Source: Xanthomonas dyei (GTDB lineage Bacteria > Pseudomonadota > Gammaproteobacteria > Xanthomonadales > Xanthomonadaceae). From it: 36,039 nt of DNA. A program made the translations under genes and the position numbers. The stretch spans positions 1 through 36,039 of the forward strand of contig NZ_MDEE01000043.1 of assembly GCF_002939865.1 (NCBI RefSeq), read 5' to 3'. Below are positions 28,445-36,039 of this stretch, in pieces (the stretch's first letter is position 1; every line of letters begins with the position of its first letter). The notes beneath the pieces are model-generated. The model was not told the DNA's origin, searched no databases, and was given only the letters and a program-made list of their open reading frames with translations.

Positions 28445-29770
28445 TTACGGCAGCCAGAGTTTCTCGAGATCGCGGAAGCCCCAGTCGATCGGGCTTTCCA
28501 TCTGCGCGATACGGTCCTGACAATCGGGCCGCGACAGGTCGATGTCCTGCACCAGCACGTGGCTGCGCAACTTGGCCGAATAGAACACGCGCACCTTGGG
28601 CTTGAGTAGCGCGTCCTGGGTCTGTTCGATCACCACGGCCAATTTTTGCGATTCCAGACGCACCAGCGAGCCGACTGGATAGATGCCCAGCCGGCGCACG
28701 AACGCCTGAAAGATCGTCGGGTCGAAGTGACCCTTCCACGACGCCATCTGCTTGAGCGATTCGGCCGGGTCCCAGGCGCGTTTGTACGGGCGATCGGAAC
28801 TGATGGCGTCGTACACATCGCACACCGCGCCCATCCGCGACATCAGCGAGATGTCTTCGCCGACCAGGCGGTTGGGGTATCCGCTGCCGTCCATCTTTTC
28901 GTGATGATGCAGCGCAATTTCCAGCACCACCGCGTTCTGCACGCCGCCGGCCACCAGCAGGCGATGTCCATCCAGCGGATGCTGGCGCATCACATCCATT
29001 TCTTCATCGGTGAGCCGGCCGGGCTTGTTGAGAATCTCCAGCGGCGTCACCGCCTTGCCCATGTCGTGCAGCAGGCCGCCCATCGCCGCTTCCACCACCT
29101 GCGCCTCGGGCAGACCGAGCTGCCGCGCCAGCCCGCTCATCAGCCCGGCCACAGCCATCGAATGCAGATAGGTATAGTCGTCGGCGGTCTTGAGCCGCGC
29201 TACGCTGATCAAGGCCTGCGGATGACGCAGCACCGAATCGTTGATGGCTTCCACCAACGGCATGGCTGCCTCGGTGTCGACAGTGCGCCCCAGCCGCACA
29301 TCGCGAAACATCGCTTCCACCGTGTCGCGGCCGTCTTCAAAAATGCGCCGCGCCCGCACCACTTCGGCTTCGATCCCGACCTGCGCGGTGACGCTGTTGG
29401 TCCGTGCACTGCGCGCGGTGGACGCCGGCTCCGGCGGTTCGGGCTCCGGTTCCGGCGTGGGCGGCGACGCTGGCGCATCGCCCGCAGCCTGCTCGCCGAC
29501 CGCCGCGCCGGTCTCCACATCCAGGCCGCGGGCGGTATCGATCACCAGTTGCTCGATTCGGCTGCCGTGAATCTTGTCCACGTCGTCAGAGTCGACCAGA
29601 AACGACGTTTTCCAGAACGGATGGTGCACCCACGCGCCCAGCAGCTTGTAGACATACATGCCGGGACGGAGTTGGTCGGAGTCGATGGTTCTGAGCATGC
29701 CGGCGCTGGTCTGCACAATGTCCACGGAAGAGTCCGCCACGGGCTTGGCGGTCTTCGGAGTTATCGGCAC
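28445..29770 (-). CDS. HD-GYP domain c-di-GMP phosphodiesterase with DUF3391
   Basis: This is 441 residues from the GTG at 29770; the ATG at 29698 (residue 25) is a good alternative, since the DUF3391 domain starts just after it (RTIDSDQLRPGMYVYKLLG). A Pro/Glu-rich linker lies at about 98-117. The HD-GYP domain has His203 (YLHSMAV), His235-Asp236 (GLLHDMGKA), HPLDGH at 264-269 and the full signature HHHEKMDGSGYP at 288-299. All residues for metal binding and c-di-GMP hydrolysis are present, so it is probably active. In xanthomonads such proteins link c-di-GMP to motility and virulence. It follows the MFS gene by 77 bp on the same strand. Confidence 0.92.
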   Translation of the reverse strand: MPITPKTAKPVADSSVDIVQTSAGMLRTIDSDQLRPGMYVYKLLGAWVHHPFWKTSFLVDSDDVDKIHGSRIEQLVIDTARGLDVETGAAVGEQAAGDAPASPPTPEPEPEPPEPASTARSARTNSVTAQVGIEAEVVRARRIFEDGRDTVEAMFRDVRLGRTVDTEAAMPLVEAINDSVLRHPQALISVARLKTADDYTYLHSMAVAGLMSGLARQLGLPEAQVVEAAMGGLLHDMGKAVTPLEILNKPGRLTDEEMDVMRQHPLDGHRLLVAGGVQNAVVLEIALHHHEKMDGSGYPNRLVGEDISLMSRMGAVCDVYDAISSDRPYKRAWDPAESLKQMASWKGHFDPTIFQAFVRRLGIYPVGSLVRLESQKLAVVIEQTQDALLKPKVRVFYSAKLRSHVLVQDIDLSRPDCQDRIAQMESPIDWGFRDLEKLWLP

Positions 29771-29847
29771 CGGTCTGGATTTCTTTGGTCTGCGAACGCA
29801 ACCGCAGCAGCGCGGTCAGCGGTTTCGGGCACCCCCGGCGGAGCGGT

Positions 29848-31158
29848 TCAGCGCTCCGGCAAGCGCATCGCCACCACCGCAGCAGCGGCGAACAGCAACG
29901 GCACGCCACAGGCCAGATACAACATGGCCGGCGACCAACCGGCATCCAGCAGCACCCCCGCGCACAGCGGCGAGGCAATGGCGCCCAGCCGCCCAATCCC
30001 GATCGACCAGCCCATGCCGGTGGAGCGCACCGCCGCGGTAAAGACCACCGGCGCCACCGCGTACAGCCCGCCCATCGCCGCCGTCAGGGCCGCACCGGTC
30101 AGCAACGCGGTGACGAATGCCCAACTCAGCACCGTGCTGCTCAAGCCGAACGCGACCATCCCAATCGCCACCAGCACCAGTGCGCCGGCGGTGAGCCGCG
30201 ACAAGCGCCCGCGCAGGGCCAGCCAACTGAATAGCGTTCCGCCAACGATGCCGCCCAGGTTCAGCAGCACCCCGCCGGTAAGGCCCTCGGCCGCCGACAG
30301 GCCGGCGGTCACCAGCAGCTTGGGCGTCCAGCTGAGCACGAAGTAGAACGCGAACATCAGCAGGAAGAACGCCAGCGCGATCAGCAGCGATTGCCGCCGC
30401 AGCTTACCCACGAACAAGGCCGCATACCCCTGCGCCTGCCCTGCCGCCTGCGCAGGTGGCTGCGGCAACTGCGGATGCGGCGCCATCCCCATGCGTGCCA
30501 GCACCGCATTGAAGCGCGCATGCGCGTGAGGCGGCCGGCGGGCGATCAAAAAGTCCAGCGATTCGGGCAAGAAGGCCAGCACCAGCGGCACGCAGAGCAG
30601 CGAGCCGAGCGCACCGAGCCAGAACACCGATGGCCAGGACCAGTGCTGCACCAGCAGCGCCGCGATCGCGCCCCCGATCGTTGCCCCGACCGGGTAGCCG
30701 GTGGCCTGCAGCACCGTCGCCGTAGTGCGCCAGCGTGCGGTGGAATATTCGGCAGCGGTCACCGCCACGCAGGCCAGCATGCCGCCGATCCCGACCCCGG
30801 TGAGCGCCCGCAGCGCGCCCAACTGCCACACATCGCCTGCTAGTGCGGATGCGCCCATGCCGACGGTCAGGATGGTCAGACACACCAGGATCAGCGCACG
30901 GCGACCGATGCGGTCTGCCAACGGCGCCAGCAATAGCGAGCCGACCGCCATGCCGACCAGCCCGGCACTGAACAGCGCCCCCAGCAGCTTGCCCGACAGC
31001 TGCCAGTCCGCCGACACGTGCGGAGCGGTGAATGCCATCGCCATCACGTCGAAGCCGTCGAGCATCGTCAGCAGCACGCACACCGCCACGGCCCTCCACT
31101 GGAACGACGTCATGCGCTCCAGGACAAACTGCGTGGACGTTGGCGTGCTTTGGAGCAT
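29848..31158 (-). CDS. MFS transporter, aromatic acid:H+ symporter family
   Basis: This 436-residue inner-membrane protein has twelve hydrophobic segments. The AAHS-family motif in the first helix is seen as TMLDGFDVMAMAFTAP, with GSLLLAPLADRIGRRALIL (the MFS loop 2-3 motif) and PESLDFLIARR after the sixth helix. Relatives are VanK and PcaK, which import vanillate, protocatechuate or 4-hydroxybenzoate. The neighbours support an aromatic acid as substrate, but VanK and PcaK cannot be told apart here. AGGA lies 9 nt before the ATG. Confidence 0.88.
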   Translation of the reverse strand: MLQSTPTSTQFVLERMTSFQWRAVAVCVLLTMLDGFDVMAMAFTAPHVSADWQLSGKLLGALFSAGLVGMAVGSLLLAPLADRIGRRALILVCLTILTVGMGASALAGDVWQLGALRALTGVGIGGMLACVAVTAAEYSTARWRTTATVLQATGYPVGATIGGAIAALLVQHWSWPSVFWLGALGSLLCVPLVLAFLPESLDFLIARRPPHAHARFNAVLARMGMAPHPQLPQPPAQAAGQAQGYAALFVGKLRRQSLLIALAFFLLMFAFYFVLSWTPKLLVTAGLSAAEGLTGGVLLNLGGIVGGTLFSWLALRGRLSRLTAGALVLVAIGMVAFGLSSTVLSWAFVTALLTGAALTAAMGGLYAVAPVVFTAAVRSTGMGWSIGIGRLGAIASPLCAGVLLDAGWSPAMLYLACGVPLLFAAAAVVAMRLPER

Positions 31159-32054
31159 TGGCGTGTCCTGTGAGGGAGCTGATGTGGCGCAGCGTTAGCG
31201 CTGGTGCATTCACGCTGCGGCATGGGACCCCGCACGGACGCACACCTGAAGACCTGGCACGTGCGGCAGAGGCGACCGACACGTGGCAACGGCATGCACG
31301 CTAGGCCGATTGCCGGTGCCATTCAAGGCCGATTACCGCAGTGTTGTGCGCTTATCGGATGCAGACCCGATGGGCTTCGCTTGCGCAGCGCTGGGTTCGG
31401 ATGTGGTGTCTGCGTTGGCGGTTGCGCCCCAGGCACAGAGCACGACTGGCGATCAGATCCTGCGCGGTTGCCTCGTTCGTAGGCGCATCGTTCACTCGTC
31501 AGCTGTTCGAGATCACTTAACGCGAGTGTGCGGTGCTTGTCCGGAGTGTCGCGCCACCTTTCGCAAGGCACTTCGTCGGCGAATATCACGGCGACAACGA
31601 TCTTGCGGCTTGGGGTGGCTGACAAAACGTGGCGAGCAGCTGCCAGGTGGCTATGAACTGCGCGCTCAGAATCGGAGAGTTACGAATGGCTCATACCGAT
31701 TCCGAACAACCGCCGCGCCTGCCTGGTGGTCGCGCAGCAGTGTGGTCAGGCACTCATGGTCGCGCCTGCATCGTGATTAACGCACGCGCTGGATCTGTGT
31801 CAGATCGCCGGATATACCGCATGTGCACGCAACAGCACCGCAGGCGACCTCGAATCGCGTCACTCACATGCAGCGATAAACCACGGCCTCACCCAACACG
31901 CATCGATACGCGCTTCCACCAAAGCATCCACAACGCGCATCCATCATGCCATCTGCCATCGCGCAGCACTGACGCTACCGCAGCAACACACACTGCACAG
32001 GTATCATCCACCTGTGTCCGCAGTTGGCGGCACGCTGACTTGCAGGAGAGTGCC
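31159..32054. other. Long intergenic region without a recognisable gene
   Basis: About 900 bp lie between the divergent MFS and gamma-carbonic-anhydrase genes. Several short open frames exist on both strands but none has a ribosome-binding site together with a family-like or hydrophobic sequence. I see no tRNA-like, repeat or terminator structure. It could hold promoters for both flanking genes, or the remains of a lost gene. Confidence 0.5.
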
Positions 32055-32600
32055 GTGACCCCGATTCGCCCGTTTCTGGACCACACCCCACAGCTGGGCG
32101 CACGCGTCTATGTCGACCCGGCCTGCACCATCATCGGCAAGGTGAGCCTGGGCGACGATGTGTCGGTGTGGCCGGGCACGGTGATCCGCGGCGACGTCAA
32201 TCACGTGCAGATCGGCGCACGCACCAATGTGCAGGACGGCACCATCATTCACGTCAGCCACCACAGCCCGTTCAACAAGGCCGGCTATCCAACCATCATC
32301 GGCGAGGACGTGACCGTGGGCCACGGCACCATCCTGCACGCCTGCACCATCGAAGACCTGTGCCTGATCGGCATGGGCGCCTGCGTGCTGGATGGGGCCA
32401 CCATCAAACGCTACGGGTTTGTCGGCGCCGGTGCGGTGGTAGGGCCCGGCAAGGTGGTTGGCGAAGCGGAATTGTGGCTGGGCAATCCGGCGCGGCTGGC
32501 GCGCGCGCTCAGCGACAAGGAAATCGAAAGCCTGCATTACTCCGCGCAACATTATGTGCGGCTCAAGGATCAGTATCTGAGTGGGCCGGCGGGCGACTGA
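32055..32600 (+). CDS. Gamma carbonic anhydrase family protein (YrdA-like)
   Basis: The GTG at 32055, 6 nt after AGGAG, gives 181 residues and is the right start: the longer frame reaching back to 31629 is not family-like. The left-handed beta-helix repeats (IIGKVSLGDDVSVWPGTVIRGD, IGARTNVQDGTIIH) and the three metal-binding His (His66, His90, His95 in IIHVSHH and VGHGTILHAC) are present. Members bind zinc or iron; carbonic anhydrase activity is proven for only some. It stands alone on the plus strand. Confidence 0.92.
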   Translation: MTPIRPFLDHTPQLGARVYVDPACTIIGKVSLGDDVSVWPGTVIRGDVNHVQIGARTNVQDGTIIHVSHHSPFNKAGYPTIIGEDVTVGHGTILHACTIEDLCLIGMGACVLDGATIKRYGFVGAGAVVGPGKVVGEAELWLGNPARLARALSDKEIESLHYSAQHYVRLKDQYLSGPAGD

Positions 32601-32656
32601 GCAGGCGCGTGGCCGACTGCTGAATCGCGTCGACGCACCGGCGCGTGGCTGGTTTT

Positions 32657-32923
32657 TCAGGGCTGCGTGGCGCGCTCCAACGCCGTCAGCATCGTCAACG
32701 CCTGTTCGCGCGATGTGCCGCACATCTGCAGCGACGGCCGCAAGTTGCCGCACACTGCCGGGCGCTGCGGCGACCCGAACAACCGGCAGCCCAGCTGTGC
32801 GTCCAGTTGCACGCACGCCACCCCCGCCGGCTTGCCGTTGGGCATGCCGGGAATCGGCGAACTGATCGAGGGCGCGATGCAGCACGCGGCACAGCCGGCG
32901 CGGCACGACATGGCAGGGGTCAT
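32657..32923 (-). CDS. YkgJ family cysteine-cluster protein
   Basis: This is a small 88-residue protein with eight cysteines in the YkgJ pattern: [45 protein letters not shown] and MCGT. The cysteines probably bind zinc or an iron-sulphur cluster; the function is unknown. The start at 32923 (MTPAMSC) and the ATG four codons later are both possible. It is convergent with the gamma-carbonic-anhydrase gene. Confidence 0.85.
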   Translation of the reverse strand: MTPAMSCRAGCAACCIAPSISSPIPGMPNGKPAGVACVQLDAQLGCRLFGSPQRPAVCGNLRPSLQMCGTSREQALTMLTALERATQP

Positions 32924-33329
32924 GCGCGCAGTTTAGTGCGACCAGCAGAACGTAGCGAGCGAAGGTCACATGACCGTGGGCGAGGCACCCGGCCCCGCGA
33001 TTCGCATGGTTGGCGACGACGCTGCGACCCGAATGCCCCCCCCTGACGTTGAGCGCTGTGGTTGTCGTGGCCGCCCCCGAACCCGCGCGCATGCGCGCAG
33101 CCTGGAAAACGCGTGTGTCGCGCCGCATCGATGAACCGTTCGGGGTGGCCGCAACGCCTGTCTGCCCGCGCGTTCGCCGCATCCGTGCTCGCCTGCCGCC
33201 GCGCTCGTGCCTGGCGGCTGCGTGCTACCGTGACCGACCGCCAGAGCGCGCCGCGACGGTTGCAGCAGCAACAGTCGCGGCGCGCTCTAATTGCCAGCCA
33301 CCGCTCGCTGATCAGTTGTCGATATCGCC
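32924..33329. other. Region upstream of ilvD
   Basis: No gene is supported here. The region separates the divergent YkgJ-like gene and ilvD. Its notable content is a near-perfect 46-nt hairpin at 33243-33288, described separately. I found no short ORF rich in Leu, Ile or Val codons that would indicate classic branched-chain amino-acid attenuation. Confidence 0.5.
33243..33288 (+). promoter_or_regulatory. 46-nt hairpin just upstream of ilvD
   Basis: AGAGCGCGCCGCGAC and GTCGCGGCGCGCTCT pair perfectly over 15 bp; after one G/A mismatch, GTTGC and GCAAC add 5 bp around the loop AGCA. The structure ends 41 nt before the ilvD ATG. It could be an attenuator, a leader element, or a terminator of upstream transcription. 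No T tract follows. Confidence 0.6.
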
Positions 33330-35168
33330 ATGCCCGAATACCGCTCCAAGACCTCCACCCACGGCCGCAACATGGCTGGCGCGCGCGCACTCTGGCGCGC
33401 TACCGGCATGCAGGATGGGGACTTCCACAAGCCCATCATCGCCATCGCCAATTCCTTCACGCAGTTCGTGCCCGGGCACGTGCACCTGAAGGATCTTGGT
33501 CAGCTGGTCGCGCGCGAAATCGAGCGCGTCGGCGGCGTGGCCAAGGAGTTCGACACCATCGCCGTGGACGACGGCATCGCGATGGGCCACGACGGCATGC
33601 TGTATTCGCTGCCCAGCCGCGAAATCATCGCCGACTCGGTCGAGTACATGGTCAATGCGCATTGCGCCGACGCGCTGGTGTGCATTTCCAACTGCGACAA
33701 GATCACGCCGGGCATGTTGATGGCCGCGCTGCGGCTCAATATTCCGACCGTGTTCGTCTCCGGCGGCCCGATGGAAGCCGGCAAGACCAAGTTGTCCGAA
33801 CATAAACTCGATCTGATCGACGCCATGGTGATCGCTGCCGACGACAGCGCATCGGACGAAAAAGTCGCCGAATTCGAACGCAGCGCCTGCCCCACCTGCG
33901 GCTCGTGCTCGGGCATGTTCACCGCCAACTCGATGAACTGCCTGACCGAAGCGCTGGGACTGTCGTTGCCGGGCAACGGCACCGTGGTGGCTACGCATGC
34001 CGACCGCGAGCAATTGTTTCTGCGTGCCGGGCGCGTGGCGGTGGAACTGTGCCACCGCTGGTATGGCGGCGAAGATCCCAGCGCACTGCCGCGCGGCATT
34101 GCCACCTTCGAAGCGTTCGAAAATGCGATGACCTTGGACATCGCCATGGGCGGCTCGACCAATACCATCCTGCATCTGCTCGCCGCCGCGCAGGAAGGCG
34201 AAGTACCATTCGGCATGCGCGACATCGACCGCCTGTCCAAGCGTGTGCCGCAGCTATGCAAGGTGGCGCCGAATACGCCCAGGTACCACATCGAAGACGT
34301 GCATCGCGCTGGCGGCATCATGGCCATTCTCGGCGAGCTGGCACGTGGCGGCCTGCTGCATACCAACGCAGCCACGGTGCATGCACGCACCCTGGCCGAC
34401 GCCATCGCGCAATGGGATGTCACCCAGACCGACGCGGAGACCGTGCACACGTTCTACAAGGCCGGCCCGGCCGGCATCCCCACGCAGATCGCCTTCAGCC
34501 AGGCCACGCGCTGGGACACGCTGGATACCGACCGCAGCGAGGGCTGCATTCGCGATGTCGCGCACGCGTTTTCGCAGGAAGGCGGCCTCGCCGTGCTGTA
34601 CGGCAATATCGCCCGCGACGGCTGCGTGGTCAAAACCGCTGGCGTGGACGAATCCATTCACGTGTTCGAAGGCAACGCCCGCGTCTACGAAAGCCAGGAT
34701 TCGGCGGTCAAGGGCATTCTTGCCGACGAAGTCAAAGCCGGCGATATCGTGGTGATTCGCTACGAAGGCCCCAAGGGCGGCCCAGGCATGCAGGAAATGC
34801 TGTACCCCACCAGTTATCTCAAATCCAAGGGTCTGGGCAAGCAATGCGCCCTGCTCACCGACGGCCGCTTCTCCGGCGGCACCTCGGGCCTGTCGATCGG
34901 CCACGCCTCCCCGGAAGCCGCCGCAGGCGGCGCCATCGGTTTGGTGCGCGATGGCGACAAGATCCTGATCGACATTCCCAATCGCTCGATCAATCTGCTG
35001 GTGTCCGATGAAGAACTTACTCGGCGTCGCGCCGAGCAGGATGCCAAGGGCTGGAAGCCAGTAGAGGTACGCCCACGTAAGGTCACCACGGCGTTGAAGG
35101 CATATGCGTTGCTGGCGACCAGCGCGGACAAGGGCGCGGTGCGGGACAAGGCGTTGCTGGACGGCTGA
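33330..35168 (+). CDS. ilvD: Dihydroxy-acid dehydratase
   Basis: This 612-residue enzyme dehydrates 2,3-dihydroxy-isovalerate and 2,3-dihydroxy-3-methylvalerate in valine and isoleucine synthesis. It matches E. coli IlvD almost end to end. Iron-sulphur ligands are Cys122 ([11 protein letters not shown]) and a Cys in [18 protein letters not shown]. Other landmarks are [51 protein letters not shown] and [15 protein letters not shown]. It stands alone on the plus strand, preceded by a strong hairpin. Its 3' side is the fixed site of the Xanthomonas chromosomal integron. Confidence 0.97.
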   Translation: MPEYRSKTSTHGRNMAGARALWRATGMQDGDFHKPIIAIANSFTQFVPGHVHLKDLGQLVAREIERVGGVAKEFDTIAVDDGIAMGHDGMLYSLPSREIIADSVEYMVNAHCADALVCISNCDKITPGMLMAALRLNIPTVFVSGGPMEAGKTKLSEHKLDLIDAMVIAADDSASDEKVAEFERSACPTCGSCSGMFTANSMNCLTEALGLSLPGNGTVVATHADREQLFLRAGRVAVELCHRWYGGEDPSALPRGIATFEAFENAMTLDIAMGGSTNTILHLLAAAQEGEVPFGMRDIDRLSKRVPQLCKVAPNTPRYHIEDVHRAGGIMAILGELARGGLLHTNAATVHARTLADAIAQWDVTQTDAETVHTFYKAGPAGIPTQIAFSQATRWDTLDTDRSEGCIRDVAHAFSQEGGLAVLYGNIARDGCVVKTAGVDESIHVFEGNARVYESQDSAVKGILADEVKAGDIVVIRYEGPKGGPGMQEMLYPTSYLKSKGLGKQCALLTDGRFSGGTSGLSIGHASPEAAAGGAIGLVRDGDKILIDIPNRSINLLVSDEELTRRRAEQDAKGWKPVEVRPRKVTTALKAYALLATSADKGAVRDKALLDG

Positions 35169-35548
35169 GATATCTCCGAGCCAGGCCCCTGCCGTCCGTC
35201 TCCGCAGCCGCGGCCGTGACCAACCGCACTCCCTAGATTTACGAAGACTTACGAAGACTCACGGAAAAACCGTCCTCCGCCCTTCCCCCGCCTGCGGGGG
35301 AAGGTGCCCGAAGGGCGGATGGGGGCAGCCACGCGATCACGCGACAGAGCCGACGAACCTAAACCGTGCCCGCTGCAAAGCACCCTGCAGAACTTCCCTG
35401 TAAGCGTGACGCCGGCCAATCCAGCGGATGCCTGGATCCACCCACTGACGCTGCGACCGAACGGATATTGCCAACCATGGCGCGGCATCGGCATGGGGAC
35501 ACTTCCGCGCTACCGCATGCGACAACACCACCCACCGGGCACAGGTCA
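35169..35548. other. Region between ilvD and the intI remnant
   Basis: No gene is supported. It contains the palindromic repeat at 35281-35304. The C-terminal integrase motifs (HTLRHSFAT, GHxxxxTTxxYxH) were looked for on the minus strand in all frames and not found, so the 3' part of intI has been lost from here. Confidence 0.55.
35281..35304. repeat. G/C-rich dispersed palindrome, possible ilvD terminator
   Basis: CCTTCCCCCG and CGGGGGAAGG form a 10-bp stem with a 4-nt loop, followed by GTGCCCGAAGGGCGGATG. This wording is typical of the intergenic repeats scattered through Xanthomonas and Stenotrophomonas genomes. Located 113 nt after the ilvD stop, it may also serve as its terminator. Confidence 0.6.
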
Positions 35549-35951
35549 TCACTTCCCCGCGCGGAGCAGCAGCATCCGCTCGCATTGCTGCATCATCGCC
35601 GCGCGCAGACTGAGCGCCGGTGGCACCAGTCCATCGCTATCACTCTCGCCATCGCACACCACGATCTCGTAGCACGCCAGATCCACATCCTTGATGCGTA
35701 GGCGCACGCATTCCATCAACCGCATGCCGGTACCGTAGAGCAGTGCCGCCATCAGTGCGTGACGCCCTTCCATCTGCGCCAGCACGGCCATGACCTCCGC
35801 CTCACTCAAGACCGTCGGCAACCGCCGCGGCCGCTTGGCCCGCTGAATCTCGTCCATCCATAGTAAATCGCGTTCCAAACCCTCGCGATACAGAAACAGC
35901 AAAGCGGCCAGCACCTGATTCTGCGTCGAAAGCGCCACGTGATCGCGCGCC
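35549..35951 (-). pseudogene. intI: Integron integrase remnant, truncated at both ends
   Basis: The minus strand encodes the middle of an IntI-type tyrosine recombinase: STQNQVLAALLFLYREGLER, RAKRPRRLPTVLSEAEV and LLYGTGMRLMECVRLRIKDV, aligning with IntI1 from about residue 55. The first catalytic Arg (GMR) is present. After DLACYEIVVCDG the sequence drifts from the usual VRDGKGGKDR and stops soon after, without the His-x-x-Arg and Tyr boxes. The N-terminal part is replaced by insertion-sequence DNA. It is therefore inactive. Facing ilvD tail to tail, it has the published orientation of Xanthomonas integrons, so attI and any cassettes would lie beyond the right edge. Confidence 0.85.
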
Positions 35952-36039
35952 CGACGTCCCCCCAATTTTGAGTAGCACCTCAGTTTGGAGTCCAATTCCC
36001 TATCCCGAGGAGATTGGATGTGAAGAAGCGTTTTTCCGA
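35952..36039 (+). mobile_element. Left end of an IS3-family (IS407-group) element, cut by window edge
   Basis: From about 35952 the sequence leaves intI and reads CGACGTCCCCCCAATTTTG, then continues to GAGGAG and a short transposase start. The start compares with the IS407-group end TGACCTGCCCCC, as I recall it, at 9 of 12 positions. The exact border and target duplication cannot be fixed without the other end. It has split the integrase gene. Confidence 0.62.
36020..36039 (+). CDS. IS3-family transposase OrfA, first codons only
   Basis: GTG at 36020, 7 nt after GAGGAG, reads MKKRFS before the window ends. IS407-group OrfA proteins begin MKKRF(S/T)EEQI. An ATG two bases earlier is followed at once by TGA and cannot be used. 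Only the start is visible. Confidence 0.5.

Noticed and set aside
31629..32054. 142-codon N-terminal extension of the gamma carbonic anhydrase
   Set aside because: The extension has no fold-like content, and the GTG at 32055 has a good ribosome-binding site and the exact family start.
31159..32054. tRNA, small RNA or CRISPR in the long gap
   Set aside because: No cloverleaf, no regular repeats and no terminator-like structure could be found by eye. No CRISPR array exists anywhere in the window.

Overview
The window is a GC-rich chromosomal stretch that reads as Xanthomonas, or a very close relative. The reasons are the gene families, a dihydroxy-acid dehydratase gene (ilvD) lying directly beside a decayed integron integrase (the known xanthomonad integron site), and a G/C-rich dispersed palindrome of the kind common between genes there. 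The species cannot be fixed from the sequence alone.

Layout. 1-3043: a partial outer-membrane-type DUF2490 protein, an HSL-type esterase and a RIO-type protein kinase. 3190-12339: the protocatechuate branch of the beta-ketoadipate pathway. An IclR-type regulator (pcaR) is followed by a minus-strand operon that reads pcaI-pcaJ-pcaF-pcaH-pcaG-pcaB-pcaD-pcaC, plus a secreted hydrolase. 12340-15478: a divergent promoter region with PcaR-like and VanR-like operators, then vanA-vanR-vanB (vanillate O-demethylase and its GntR regulator). 15638-20804: glpR and glpD-(leader ORF)-glpF-glpK for glycerol use. 20916-23822: a small exported NTF2-like protein, pobA (4-hydroxybenzoate hydroxylase) and the divergent AraC-type pobR. 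23948-27895: vanillin/benzaldehyde dehydrogenase, coniferyl-alcohol dehydrogenase, an outer-membrane SphA-like protein and a MarR regulator. 28445-31158: an HD-GYP c-di-GMP phosphodiesterase and an aromatic-acid MFS transporter. 32055-36039: gamma carbonic anhydrase, a YkgJ-type cysteine-cluster protein, ilvD, an intI remnant and the left end of an IS3-family element.

How the genes fit together. Coniferyl alcohol/aldehyde, vanillin, vanillate and 4-hydroxybenzoate, all plant-wall aromatics, would be funnelled by CalA-like, Vdh-like, VanAB and PobA enzymes to protocatechuate. PcaHG, B, C, D, IJ and F would then take protocatechuate to succinyl-CoA and acetyl-CoA.

The main result of this reading is that two key steps are broken. 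pobA has a one-base insertion in a run of four Cs near codon 28, and pcaH has an in-frame TAA at codon 28. Both genes are otherwise complete and keep their active-site residues, so the lesions look recent, or are base-calling errors. If real, the strain can still make protocatechuate from vanillate but cannot open the ring. No wholly new system was found. The other points worth attention are the paired operators between pcaI and vanA, a translationally coupled leader ORF before glpF, strong intercistronic hairpins in the glp operon, a 46-nt hairpin just upstream of ilvD, and the integron integrase cut by an insertion sequence.
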